Part shown: in pieces, positions 45,816-57,720 of the stretch
Layout: the number at the start of each line of letters is the position of its first letter
How positions within the stretch are numbered: the first letter of the stretch is position 1
DNA from: Chlamydoabsidia padenii
Taxonomy: Eukaryota; Mucoromycota; Mucoromycetes; Mucorales; Cunninghamellaceae
DNA length: 64,000 nucleotides
Direction: 5' to 3'
Assembly: GCA_025330725.1 (NCBI GenBank)
Contig: JAIWND010000050.1
Span: forward strand, 62,001 to 126,000
Translations under genes and position numbers: made by a program
The notes under the pieces: generated by a model
Seen by the model: the letters and a program-made list of their open reading frames with translations, nothing else
Told to the model about the DNA's origin: nothing
Databases searched by the model: none

Positions 45816-48415
45816 CTAATCTATAGTGGTGATGACATGAGTCTGTAGCCATTTTAGTAGAGTCGGTGTCTGCTGTGTATGTTCTGGTTTGCAAGGGTTC
45901 ATGTCTTCCATAAATGAAGAGGAGTCATTGTTGGTTCGAGTTGGCGTAGAGTGAGCTTGTATTGAGATGTTGTCGTTAAAATCAAGATGTGTCTTTGTTT
46001 GTTCGTCGTAAACAATGTGTGCCAACTTGTCCCATAGCCAATTGCACGAATCAATATCAGAGCTGGCCACATCTTCATAATGCATGTCATGATTCCAATT
46101 GTCCATACTACTGACATCATTGTTACTGCCAATGTTCCTGGTACCATAATCAATTGGGTGGTCAGTTGTACCGGCTTTCGTAGAGAAGAGACCTTTTTCG
46201 GCGTCCAATGTCATGCTGTATAAGACATCATCCATTTTGTCGTCATCAAAGATATCCCAATAGTCCATGTCCTCTGATTTCGTTGGTGAAGGCTGCGGCG
46301 TATCCAGATTCAGATCGATGGTGTTTTCCAGTATATTGCCACCGGTGATATCTATAGTTGGTGAGCTACGTGTTGATGTTGGAAGTGACAAATACGATTC
46401 CATTACTTGTTGATTACACGGTGTCGATGATCTGGGTGACAGGTGAGTGGTGGTTCCTTTTGCATTCAAATCTAAACTAGGTCGATCAAGTATGTTGGTG
46501 GAGTTTATGCTGAGATGGTCGCGTTTGTTGTTTGAATCCAAGTCATTGTCGTCGTGGAGAATATGGGTGTCCGAGTCTTTGTTAGTGTCTTTGGTGTCCA
46601 CTGGGGTTTGATGTCGACTTGCATTATTAATACCACGTTTGCAGCATTGGTGTTTGCACCTAAGAACAATACACAAAAAGATTAGCAAAATCTTTTTCTG
46701 AGCCTCTCCTTTTTTTTTTCTTCTGATCATATTACCTTCGTTTATCCTTACATTGATGTTTACATGGCTTTTCTTTAGGTAATGTAGGTAAAGTCGGCTT
46801 TGTCCACGGAGATTCTGGAGATTCAGCTAAAAGAATAAAGTTGGATAATCATTGTAAGTAATGAATCAAAAAGCATTCCTTGCATTGATGGTGGATGGGT
46901 CCTTTTTTTTATATATATATCAAACTATACCTTTTATCGTTACAGTATCAGACGTTTCCACCATCCAGTCTTCGACATTTGAGAGAAAATCAGTAGTTAC
47001 TTGTTGTGCTTCCATTGCAATGTCATGTTGTGCCTCCAGAGAAGTTGGTGCTTGAGGTTCTGTCCATTGCTTGGTGAGAGTAATGAATTGCATTGGATCA
47101 ACATCAGGTTTAATCTCTTTAATGGAGTCAAGACCGACTATGAAGAAGAAGAAGAAGAAGAAGAAGTGAGTATTGGGTTTTGGGGGTTTTTTTTGGGGGG
47201 TTATTTACTTGCCATAATCTTCACTTTGGACATGACAGGATATCATCATTGAGGAAGAAGTTACCTGTACTGGGAAGACCAATTGGGAATGACGCTTGAT
47301 TAAATGTTGTGTCCTACATCAAAAAGGTAAAGAGACGATCAGTTGAAACCTATTCACTGTTTAGATCAAGACTTACCATATACGACGGAAATCAATCAAA
47401 ACATGATCACTAGTTTCAATCCAGAGCACAGTTTGAGACCCTTTTCCGTAACTCGAGCCCAGCTTTTTGAGCGGTGTTAATAGACCAACAGTAACAGTCA
47501 ATTCGATGGTTGGTTGTTCTTGAGGTGGTGTTTGACAGGGTTTTTGCTGCAAGTCCAGATAATAGTTCGGGAATGAAGACAAATGATTCTTGATCTGGGT
47601 AAAAAAAAAAAAAAAAAAAAAGAGGATACAGGTAAGCCATTTCCTATGGTCATCATTACTACGTTTTACCTTTGTACCAAAAGGAGGGTTCCGGTGCAAT
47701 ATCTATTATGCAACAGGGTGAGGTGAGAAAAAGTTAATATCACAAAAATAGGCCTGATTTTCATTTCTTACCAATTCTAGTTGACAGGGATCACAATCAC
47801 GAAGTTGCTGGAATGTGGAGATGTTCTTTTGTGATAATGTTTTTACTGTTTGAATACCAATGTCTTCTATTTGCTTAAGAATAAATGGAGAGTTTGACCA
47901 CATCTTCGCCTTCAAACACTGGTAGAGATCCAAGGAATGCTTCAACTTGATGCTATTTTTTTCATATGCTGCACATTCGATTATACCTATTCGTCCACAT
48001 GTGGCCAATGAGATTCCATCAAATGGGAGAGAGGTTGTTAGTTGAGAGTTTTAGCATTTTCATAGATTCAAACACTTACATTTTGTGATTCGACTGGCTT
48101 TTTCTATTATCGCATGACTTGCTGAAGTTAATGTGTTACCAAGGAGTGAATTGTACAGACTGATATCGCCAAGCACACACTATATCATTAACAAAGTGAG
48201 AATCGCTAAATATCAATACCAGTGTTCTTTTTTTTTGTTTTTTTTTTTGTTTACCTGTATGATTATAAAGACCTTGTCAGATATGCTAGATACCTTGCTT
48301 TTCAAAGGGAACCGGATATCAGGTTTTGATCGTAGAAAGTTGAGGGCAGACTTTTCGTTGGCATTGTATCTATAGGGTTCAAACTCTGTGGCCTGGCTGA
48401 CCAATTCGAGCTATC

Positions 48416-48447
<32 letters not shown>

Positions 48448-51400
48448 GGTTAAATCCTTGCTTTGATGCATGTTTGTACTTGAGTTTTGTATTACCACAT
48501 CCTTGATTGAGTTCCAGTTTTTTGGTTTAATAATGCTGATCATTGTCTTGAACTTGATATAGAAGCGGTCCATTGTCGTTCCGTAAACTAGACCATAAAA
48601 CCAAATAAAGTATTGAGTGAGCCTAGTTGGATTAAACAACAAGTTTTTTTTTTTCCCCTTTGTACCTACATGTTGCTTGAAGTTTGCTGTTCAACCCCGT
48701 GTCGCACGAAGTCACCAAATGATGATCCTTGAGAAGTTTCATATCCTTTAAACATATATCTAAGGATTCACTTAAAAAGTCAGACAAGTAGCACTTGAAG
48801 AATATGTCCTTTTACTTACCGTTCATAATTTGATCTGTAGGATTGTTTGCCAACGAGTCATTACTGCATAATAATTGATAATACACAGGATTTTGCTTGA
48901 CACGGATGAACAAAAAGGTAGATTTTAGCCATTTAACGCTTGATTCCAAGTCCATGATGGTGCCAATACAGACTTCAGACATGAGGTGTTCGGTCAAATT
49001 CTGGTGCAGACTATAAATTTGCAAAGTGAGATTTAAGGGTGAGTGAATGATCATTCTTCATGTTGGTTTCTTTTTTTATTATTACTTTTCTTACCTGCTT
49101 TCAATAGTGGTTTGACATGATACCAGTGATTTGAGTTTAGATTCCATGTCAGTTGTTGTCATAATCACAGCACATCCAGAAGTATCTAAACCTAGTCGCC
49201 CAGATCGACCAATCATTTGGAGGATATCGATGTCTGAGTACTCTTCAAGTGCACCGTTATGATATCCTATTTATGTAAATTCAAGTGTTAAAAAGCAGTT
49301 CAAGTAAACATTTATATGGCATCTTACCTTTTGTTGACTTGATTATGACCAAATGTGCCGGCAAATTGACCTATTCAAAACCCAAATTGGATTAGATTGC
49401 AAGTCATGGAATAAGATGAGTTATACTTACGCCGATAGCAAGGGTTGAGGTTGTTGCTAATATATTAATATGTGTTGTATGAGATACTTCGTTCCGTTTA
49501 TACCCCACAACTATTGTTATTTTGCAAATATTTACCTACAATACGAATTTGTCTATCCAAGAATAGCTTTTCCACCATACGACGATCGCCAATGTCCAGT
49601 CCAGCTACAAATATAAATGAGGTGAGACAAACATTTCCATGCTTTGTCTTGTACAAGGATTCTTACCATGATGAAATCCAATTCCTTGAAGTACCAAACC
49701 AGATAGCTTTTTGTTTTTCAAACCCACATTGACAGGTGGCGAGTCACTAAAAATAAAAGATCAATGTATCAGTCCCTTTGTTCAAGTATTTTTTTTTATT
49801 CAACCTACTATACCTTGGTGTCATGTTTTTTTGTTTCATATGCTTCAATAGAGTTTCGCAGGCTGATTGTGCTGCCCCACGCGTAGAGCAAAACTAGATT
49901 AAAAGAGAATGATGATTAGCTATTTTTTTTTTTGTCAACACCCACTGGGATACTTACGATAAGGACAGGCTTGTTTTCACTGTGCTTGGTGATAATGTCA
50001 AGGAGTCTACGGTATCATAAAATAGAAAATGTGAGTCTTGGATCCAATAATATACAATTAATGAGATCATACTTCCAATCCAACGACTTTTCAAAGGCGT
50101 AGTAATTCCCACCTTTGAGAGGATAGCCATATACAAAACGGTCCAACTTGATAGGTCGATATTCTTCAGAAAATGTCAAAGCTACAAAGTAAAAAAGTCG
50201 TAAGCATTCATTTTCTATAATTGTTATCGCAGTTGATTATCTTTTCTATATCATACCTGAGGCACCCAACCAAGCAGTAATATCCCCCAAATTTGGCACT
50301 GTAGCTGAAACTGCCACAAAGCGCATATTGTGATCCATATACTATGACAAAAAAAAAAAAAAATGTTGGTATTGTTGTTTCCATTTAATGTGATTGTGTA
50401 TACCTTCATTCTGCTAACACAGACTTCCAATATAGCCCCACGATTTTCTTTAAGTATATGTATTTCATCAATCTAAATTGAAAGAGAGAGAGAGAGATAA
50501 GCGAGTTAACAAATGTTTTTATCCATCCATACTCTATATTACATTACCATGATAAGTTTGACCATACTAATGAGCGTTTTATGATTGTTCCATCTTCTTG
50601 TCATCGCATCCCACTTTTCAGGTGTGGTCACACTAAATATGAAAAGCATCGAGTTATACATTATGCTATCTTTTTTTATATCCATGTACGTGTTGTGTAT
50701 TACATAATGTCACTGTTCTTGATGGCGTTTATAGTTGCATAATCCGAATCACCAGTAAATTCTTGACCTAAACAAAGCAAGTAAAATAATGAGCCTTGTA
50801 TAGATGTATTGTCAAGTAAACTTACATTTGAGTCCCAATGGACCAAACGATTGAGACCAGTCTTTAAATTTCTCTGCACAAAGACTTTTGGTAGGAGCCA
50901 TGTAGACCATCTTGATACCAGTTTGTTGTTGCTGTACTGACAAGCACCGAATCATTGCCATTTCCAACAAGACGGTTTTGCCGGTTCCAGTAGGTGCTGA
51001 GATAACCAAGTTTTCATCGCTATAAAGAAGCTTCGAATAAGAAGAGAAACTAGTTATCGCCGTTACTGGATGTTTGTTTTAAAGTGTTACCTGATTCATC
51101 GCTTCAGATTGCATCCGATTAAAGCGAGAGTAATTGAAGATAGATCGATATGCTTCAGCTATACAACAAAAACAAAAAAAAAAAAAGAGAGAGAGAGGTT
51201 TAGTGATGCATTGTCTTTAAAAAAGGGTAAACGGCATGTCAAACAACTTACGAATTTCCATGATAGAGCGTTGGTGATTAGTTATTGGCACTGTTGATGA
51301 TAAAGATGTTTGATTTAAAGAGCAAGTTTTTTCTCCTTGAAGGTTGTGATTTCCATTATCATAGTTTGTAAGAGGAGTCCTTGTTTCATAAGAATGTACC

Positions 51401-51552
51401 GCGTGGTTGTTGGTGAGCTAAAGTAAAACAGTAAAAGGTTAATACAAGTTTTTTGGGCGTTTTTAACCTTGTTCCTTTACCTGAGGACTAAACGTGATTT
51501 CATCAAGTAGTGCTTCTTCTTCTTCGAGCCACTCCGTGGTTTGTGAGTACAT
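45816..51552 (-). CDS. MER3: Meiotic DNA helicase Mer3/HFM1
   Basis: Ski2-like superfamily 2 helicase that stabilises recombination intermediates for interfering crossovers in meiosis. More than twenty exons across 5.7 kb. It starts MYSQTTEWLEEEEALLDEI. Helicase motifs: I ISAPTGTGKT; VYMAPTKSLCAEK; VTTPEKWDAMTRRW; II IDEIH; III VSATVPN; IV LIFCSTRGAAQ; V TTSTLAIGVNLPAHLVIIKST; VI QMIGRSGRLG. A Sec63-type region follows (DIGIQTVKTLSQKNIST). The C-terminus has a CKHQC...CKHQCC cluster, the Mer3-type zinc finger, then a long disordered acidic tail. Its presence implies a meiotic programme. A motif copy lies about 115 bp upstream. Confidence 0.93.
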
Positions 51553-51665
51553 TGGTGGTTTGATATACTCTTATAGTAACAACGTTTACAAAAATAAAAA
51601 TAAAAAGAGTAAAGTAGGATGAAGAGAAGCAAAAATAATGCCCGCCCACTTTAAGAAAAAATGCA

Positions 51666-51684
51666 GCGGGATTTGAAATCCGGA
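51666..51684 (-). promoter_or_regulatory. Recurrent motif upstream of MER3
   Basis: GCGGGATTTGAAATCCGG-type sequence: full consensus plus a partial inverted half-site (ATCCGG), about 115 bp upstream of the MER3 ATG. Confidence 0.5.
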
Positions 51685-51699
51685 ACAGCTCCGTCTTTT

Positions 51700-52234
51700 T
51701 TATTGTGAACCCAATAGAACAAGAACAAAAAGACTAAGCATAGACAAGTTGAAGGATGAAGAAGAAGCAATTCCAGATGATACTTGCTTATCTATATGAT
51801 TGAACTTGGCATGTGGTTTACCTAAAACAGGTGCTGTTTCTTTCGGACCATTTGCCTTTGTATTTTCAGGTGCCAAAGTAATCGGGCGGAAAGTGAAACC
51901 GCTATCATCCGAATTGTCGTTATTTGAGGCAGCGGTCATCTTTACAGCCGAGTTATTGAATGATGATCCTTCGTCCAAGACTTTGATAGAATCATGAGCC
52001 CCATCCTCAGTATCTGATGACAGTTGAGGAGCTTTTTTCATTGCCTTTTTCGACTGTTTTTTCTCCTTCATGTCTTGTACTGGTAAATGGCTCTGTGTCG
52101 AGATACGAACATTATCATGATCTACTTTTTTTTTTTTTTTTTTTTTTTTTCATATTAAAACCAGTATCTTTTCAGATTATTAAACATACCTGAATGATGA
52201 TAGGAAGCTGTCACTGTCTCATATACTGTGAAAA
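51700..52234 (-). CDS. Small Ser/Asn-rich protein with GPI-type C-terminal tail (5' end unresolved)
   Basis: Two exons join in frame: VFTVYETVTASYHHS (about 52187-52234) to DHDNVRISTQSHLPVQDMKEKKQSKKAMKK and on to the stop at 51700. The middle is acidic and Ser/Asn-rich with a predicted-disordered FTFRPITLAPENTKA segment. The C-terminus (SSGIASSSSFNLSMLSLFVLVLLGSQ) looks like a small-residue omega region plus a hydrophobic GPI-signal. VYETVTAS resembles wall-protein segments. The first exon with a signal peptide was not found. Function unknown. A T run occupies the intron (52124-52150). Confidence 0.45.
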
Positions 52235-52842
52235 CTATAATATAAACTTCCGATTAGAACAAGTGTGGGGGAGATCGTGCTTTAAAACTTTACTATTCGG
52301 TGTTTTAATATCTTTGGTGGTTGCGTGTGCTCGATAAGAGAGAGCCAGACAAAGGGATATATAAAGTGGGATAGTCGGTTTCATTTGATCGGTATAAAGT
52401 AGTTAAAGGAAAAGAGAGAGGGAAAAGGAAACTTTGAGCATATGCTTATATAAGCATACAGTTAAAATGTTCCGATCTGATTTTACCCCTGAATTCATAA
52501 TCACAGCCCAAGCAGTAACATAATGTTAATTAATGGAGACAATAACATTTTTATTTTTATTTGTATCAACAAGGATGTTCCTATTGTAACGTTTCCTCCT
52601 CCGACTTGATGGTCATCAATAGGAAGAAAGTCATCAATAAAAGAGTATGGACAATAATCGGGGTCAAAAAGAGAGAGACCCACACAAATCATCAATATAT
52701 ACATAATAATCACTAATACTAATACTAATACTAATAAACAATAAACAATAACTAAACAAGTAATACTATATCTATTTCATCACCCTCCCCGATCCATTCG
52801 TCGTCGTCGTCGTCGTCTTCTTCTTCTTCTTCTTCTTCTTCT
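52235..52842. other. Intergenic region with trinucleotide repeats
   Basis: ACTAAT units near 52711-52735 and (TCG)n(TTC)n near 52797-52843, ending at the ING stop codon. No gene seen apart from the possible missing 5' exon of the preceding gene. Confidence 0.4.
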
Positions 52843-53988
52843 TTATGCACCAGCTATAGATTCCTTCTTCCGTTTCATTTTCTTCATTTTACGAGAGTTT
52901 CCAGCCTCCACTTGACATTCATCACAGTACCAAGCACCTTTGGGTGGAGCATCCAATCCAGTACATTCCATATGGAACCATTCGTAAGGACAATTCTACA
53001 CATGTTCAAGTAGTTAGTAATCTATTTTATGTGTATCGATATCACATCCTTACCTCTCCATCACAGCCCACCATTTCACCATAAGATACTTGTCGACAAT
53101 AGCAATACAAAGGCTCTTCTGCATGTTCTTCACCATCCCGAGCTTCCTTCTTTTTCCTTTTCTTTTGTCGATTAGCCATCATTGCCGCAAAGTAAGCTTC
53201 TTCGTCGTCTTCTTCTTCATCGTCGTCGTCATCGTCGTCTACTGCTGATGTTGATGCTAAAACCTTTTCTATACCATCTAATGTAAATAAAATCAATAAT
53301 GGTTATACTTGACACTGTATTACTTACGTTTCTTTGGATCCAGTAAACTAGTCATTTCAAGTGGTTCTTGGTATTCCGGGTTAGTCTTGTCCAACAGATC
53401 GAGATCATGACCTAATTTTTTCAAATGACGATCAACCTATATTAAAAAGATTGATTGATTGATTAATCATCATTGATTTTTATGCAATCATCAACCTTGA
53501 TTGATCCCACTACCCTAGCTTACCAGTCGAAGAGCTGTTTCTGCTAGTTGTATGCGTTCATTCGATAGTTCTTCCAATTTATCATAGTCCCGCTGTATCC
53601 TTCGTATGACTAATGTTTCATGTTTAAGTATCTTTTCTCGTTTTTCCAGTTCTTGATTAAACCATTGTCGATGGAATTTCGTTAGATCCAATTGTTGTGA
53701 GTGTACCCTTCGTTCCAAATCTAAGTAACAAAAATAAATAAGTATTGAGAATTCAGTAGTTGGGTTTTATGCTATAACTTACTTTTGCCTTGATCTTCTC
53801 TATTTTGTATTTCAGCCCAGTGATATTTAACTTCACTCGGAAGATTTTCTAAACCTGAGTGAAAAGAGTAGTAAGCAACAACTGTTATACATTGCCTTTT
53901 TTTTTCTTTTTTCTTCTTATCTTACTTACTTTGGATATATTCTTGCAAGTATCGACCACTATCCTGTTGTAGATCAGAGAGGTCCATC
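52843..53988 (-). CDS. ING-family PHD-finger protein
   Basis: ING proteins read H3K4me3 and target histone acetyltransferase or deacetylase complexes. It begins MDLSDLQQDSGRYLQEYIQSLENLPSEVKYHWAEIQNRE (the ING N-terminal domain), continues with a coiled coil (WFNQELEKREKILKHE, QLAETALRLVDRHLKKL), an acidic DDDDDDDEEEDDEE linker and a basic patch. The PHD finger is CYCRQVSYGEMVGCDGE, then CPYEWFHMECTGL and GAWYCDECQ, with all Cys4-His-Cys3 ligands. About six exons. A motif copy lies about 105 bp upstream. Confidence 0.93.
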
Positions 53989-54093
53989 CCGATAAAAAAA
54001 AAAAAAAAAAAAGAGACACTGGTGGTTGAAGATTGATTTAATTAAGGAAAAGAAAGAGATAGGATGCTCATTCTCGAACAAGTAAAAAAACAA

Positions 54094-54112
54094 AATTTCA
54101 AATCCCGTCCGG
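54094..54112 (-). promoter_or_regulatory. Recurrent motif upstream of ING gene
   Basis: ATTTCAAATCCCGTCCGG, about 105 bp before the ING ATG. A second copy, GGCGGGATTTAAATTTTT, lies at 54472-54489 in the opposite orientation. Confidence 0.5.
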
Positions 54113-54539
54113 TCTGTGGCGGGCTACGAAAAAATGACATACATGATCTACTATAAACCTTGCTATACGTACTGTTTTGATGGGGTACTCTATCTAATAT
54201 GTGTTATAAAATCTAAAAAACTAACTCAAAACGATATTTTATGAATGAGGAATCAAGTTGATTAAGAAAGTATACATGACTATGCAAGTAAACAAATCTG
54301 TTTTACGAGCAAAACAGTCATTTCTCGTTGGTAGCCATGAAAATACGAAAATGACATACTGGTAGATGATAGAGTTGTCCATATTCTATTATCCAGTTGA
54401 GATGATCAGTATCAGTTTTGCCTTTTGTCACCAAGTTATCCCCAATCTGCATTGATCAAAAAAAAAAAAAAGGCGGGATTTAAATTTTTAATTTGAAATA
54501 ATCAGATTTTTCTCCTGCTTCCCTTCTTTCCACCTTTTT

Positions 54540-55430
54540 TCCACTTTCTCATCCATGATTCCCCATATCACATCTTTTACAAATCAACGATGCTCAAAAA
54601 AAAATAAAAAAACTACTCGTTTGATAGGTTTAGCAGATTTATCAACCTAATGTTTGTTTTTTTAGATTCCTGACACTCGATACAACAAGGGAAGAGATGA
54701 CTCAACAACACAACCAATTCGATCGTGGACACTGGATATAACGACAATCTTGAAATGACAAAGCTGGAACAGACGATGCTATCCTTCCTTACAGGGAAAA
54801 AGACAAGTAAAGGTAGAAAAAGTAGCTATTATAAAGTATATATCATAATATTGACATTTTGGTTTTATCTGGGTAGGGTCTGTTTGGATCGAATGACATG
54901 GGTAAATATCATATAAAACTTTTTGGTTGCTCAACCAAATTCAGACCAACTTGCAGACTTTATATGGGGGTTTAAATCAGCAAACATCGATATCGACATC
55001 CTTCTTCTAAACACGGAGCGGCAAATGGAACAGTCAAGGTGATAAAGGGGCCAACCACTAGTATGCACCATATAGTATTCAAAGTATCTTGGATTTCAGC
55101 ACATCAGTTGACTCGGCATCCATCATAAATTCATCTTGATTTAGCATCAGGTACGACTTGGTACATCACAAGTAGAAACCAAAGCATCAGTAGGCACCTT
55201 AAACGATTGGTGCAACATAGGCGAGACCTACTACCCATTTCGGTGGCAGTCCAGGTAAATCATTAACAGCAGCATACCCTCAGGTCCACCAGCTTTGACT
55301 TTACACCACCTTCCTTAATCATCCTATAGGACTTGTGACATTGTATGCTGTTACTGTTACTTTGGATTAGAATTGGAATGTATTAGTTTAGTCTCTGTTT
55401 AATGTTAATTTATACAATAAAGTCAAACTT
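54540..55430 (+). pseudogene. Degenerate coding-like region, unknown family
   Basis: Plus-strand pieces with splice-like borders give protein-like translations in changing frames: NSIVDTGYNDNLEMTKLEQTML (about 54718-54785), GLFGSNDMGKYHIKLFG (about 54878-54928), LLNQIQTNLQTLYGGLNQQ (about 54926-54983) and GTSQVETKASVGTLNDW (about 55160-55215). Stops and frame changes block a single product. An AATAAA-type signal lies near 55419. GLFG hints at a nucleoporin, but this is weak. It may be a decayed gene. TTTTAAATCCCGCCTC lies at 55450-55465. Confidence 0.3.
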
Positions 55431-55741
55431 CTTTGATCTACATCAACTGTTTTAAATCCCGCCTCTTTACGCATGATCAATCATCTACATAAAAGTTAAC
55501 ATATCAATTCACATCAAACACAAGGGTTGAATCCTATATATATAAATATAAGACCACATTTTATATGAATACATCAAAACAACATTAAATGTTTAAAAAG
55601 GGTTGATGGTATACATGACACAAATTAGACAAGACAAATGATATCTTTATTTAAAAAAAAAATGCACGAATCCATGATGTTTATTTCCAAGATAGTAACT
55701 AGCTGTAATAAAAAACAAACAATCATACACCACAGAGTATT

Positions 55742-56643
55742 TTAATGCTTCTTGGACTAATAGTAAAGGAGAGAAAAAAAAAAAGAGAGTTAGTAACATT
55801 CCTTCACCATCTTGTACCCCCCACCATCCTAATCATTATGCATTATTTTCTTACCTTGATCTTCTTGACGTAGAATTCAAGTTCCTTGCCTTCGAGAATG
55901 TAACCATCACAACGACCAGATTGACCAGGACGAGAAGCGATGATAGCATAGAGACGACCAGCAGCGAATTGATCATCCAAGAGAGGGTCGACGGCAGCAG
56001 TAGCTTGACGAGCAGCGATCTTCTTTTGGACAGCGTTGGATTTCTTATCAGCAGCATGTTCGACTTCTTCGGTCTTGGCAGCGGCAGCCTTCTTCTTGCC
56101 CAAGACTTGAGCATAGTGAGATTCGTACCATTGACGGAAAGGAGTAGCATCGATTTGGATCACGGCACCCTTGACCAAAGTGTTAGTACGGACCAATTCG
56201 TTGTTGGAGGCGTTGTAGACCACAGTCAAAACACGGGTCTTGCGAGAGACACCTTCGGAACCCCAGGAGAAGTTACCGGCTTCGAGACGGAGAGCACGAT
56301 GCTTGTAGTTACCACCACGGACACGGACTAAATGGATACGCTTGGCTCCCAACTTGGTGTTGGCAGATTGACGACCCAATTCGAACCTATTATATAAAAA
56401 GTCATTCGTCAATGGTTAGTTGCCTCTTCTTCTTTTTCTTCTTCCCCCCCCATGATGCTTACTTTCTCTTCTTTCTGTATTGAGAACGTCTGGCGCCAGT
56501 AGCGCTGCGCTTGTGGCGAGAATCACGGCTGATACCTAAAACGATAAATGTGTGTTGTTAATAAGCATTTAGATAATTGGATGGATGGATGGATGGATGC
56601 ATCGATGGATAGATTTTCTTCTTTGGTGTGGTTACATACCCAT
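55742..56643 (-). CDS. RPS8: 40S ribosomal protein S8 (eS8)
   Basis: Exon 1 is only ATGG (56640-56643). The protein reads [32 protein letters not shown], then [64 protein letters not shown], ending KKIKSKKH. Length about 205 aa, as usual. Four exons, the last holding only the SKKH end. Antisense ORFs are shadows. TTTTCAAATGCCGCCC, a one-base variant of the recurrent motif, lies about 90 bp upstream. Confidence 0.97.
56577..56600. repeat. (GGAT)n repeat in RPS8 intron 1
   Basis: Five to six GGAT units. Confidence 0.7.
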
Positions 56644-56728
56644 ATTAACTTGAAAAGGAGGGAATCAGTCAAAGGTGGGAGAAAAAATTCCATTTTACCT
56701 TTTCGTAAATCGGGCGTTGAAACCGTTA

Positions 56729-56744
56729 TTTTCAAATGCCGCCC
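56729..56744 (-). promoter_or_regulatory. Variant recurrent motif upstream of RPS8
   Basis: TTTTCAAATGCCGCCC: one substitution (T to G after CAAA-T) relative to consensus. Confidence 0.35.
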
Positions 56745-56812
56745 TGTCGTGACTTGACCAACCCACCCTTTTTTCCCCTTTCTTCTCCTTTTCTTTCTCT
56801 AATTCACTTTAG

Positions 56813-57720
56813 GAACGATACCTCGACCTTAATTACAAAGATCCATTGTTGGAATGGTAAGTCAACTAACTGATATTCCATAAATAAAAGATACTCTTTC
56901 TTTCTTTTAGGTAAAACGAATGCCAGGTATACAAGCACCTGTTATGCATCTTACTGGATACCAAGTAAAGAAAACGCCCAACTGACAAAGAGGTAAACGA
57001 AGGTAAAACTATTTTGACTCACTTGTTACTTTAAATAGGGCGAAGTTTATAGTATAAAGTTTAATACCTCTGGACGACACTTTGCCTCTGCAAGATACGA
57101 TAGAAGAATCCGTAAGTTGACAAACGACTTGATCCTTTTTTTTTTTTTTTTTTTTTTGCATAATATTATCTAATCACCAATCAAAACCAATAGTTGCTCA
57201 GCGGATAAAACAGTGTGTATACCAACAATGGAGAATGTATTCGACGATATGATGATGGAGTCAATAGCTACCAAGTAGCTCACCAGATTCGATAATCGGA
57301 CAGGGACAATGGATTTATGGCACAATCGGGATAACGAACCACAAAGACTTGGGGAAATCAAGTATTCAAGTGAAGATATAATGATGAAATGGTGGCATTG
57401 AAGTAAAAGTAAGTTTGAAAACAAAAGGGGATGGTTTACTAACTTTATGCAAGTATAGGATCTTTGCAAGACGTTCGTTTGTATACTCTGGTATAGGTCA
57501 TCTTGTTATAACCATTGGTTGATGGAGATTATAGGTAAACAAAAAGAAAAAGAAAAAGCGTATTGGCAAAACTGACTAACTATCTTCTTTTCTGATTGAT
57601 GTCAGTTTGGGATATAAAGTCCGAACGATCTTGAATCAACGAACGAAACTCAATTGGCTCGGTAGAACCATCGTTGGTGACCAAGCAAGTGTCGACTGGA
57701 AACATCTAATATAAACTGAC
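56813..57720 (+). pseudogene. Decayed U5 snRNP 40K (SNRNP40) WD40 gene
   Basis: Exon-like 56911-56963 gives VKRMPGIQAPVMHLTGYQ, joined across a GTAAAG...ATAG intron to GEVYSIKFNTSGRHFASARYDRRI (about 57040-57111). Together these match the start of the SNRNP40 propeller (QAP-M-L-GH-GEVY). Further on, SADKTVCI and TNNGECIRRYDDGVN occur in different frames (57192-57270), then TGTMDLWHNRDNEPQRL (about 57300-57352) and VWDIKSERS (about 57607-57633). Stops, frameshifts and missing repeats rule out a working protein. No start codon is evident; a fragment ERYLDLNYKDPLLEW precedes it. An intact copy probably exists elsewhere, since the U5 protein is broadly conserved. Confidence 0.65.

Noticed and set aside
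55921..56331. 136-aa plus-strand ORF over RPS8
   Set aside because: Antisense shadow of RPS8.
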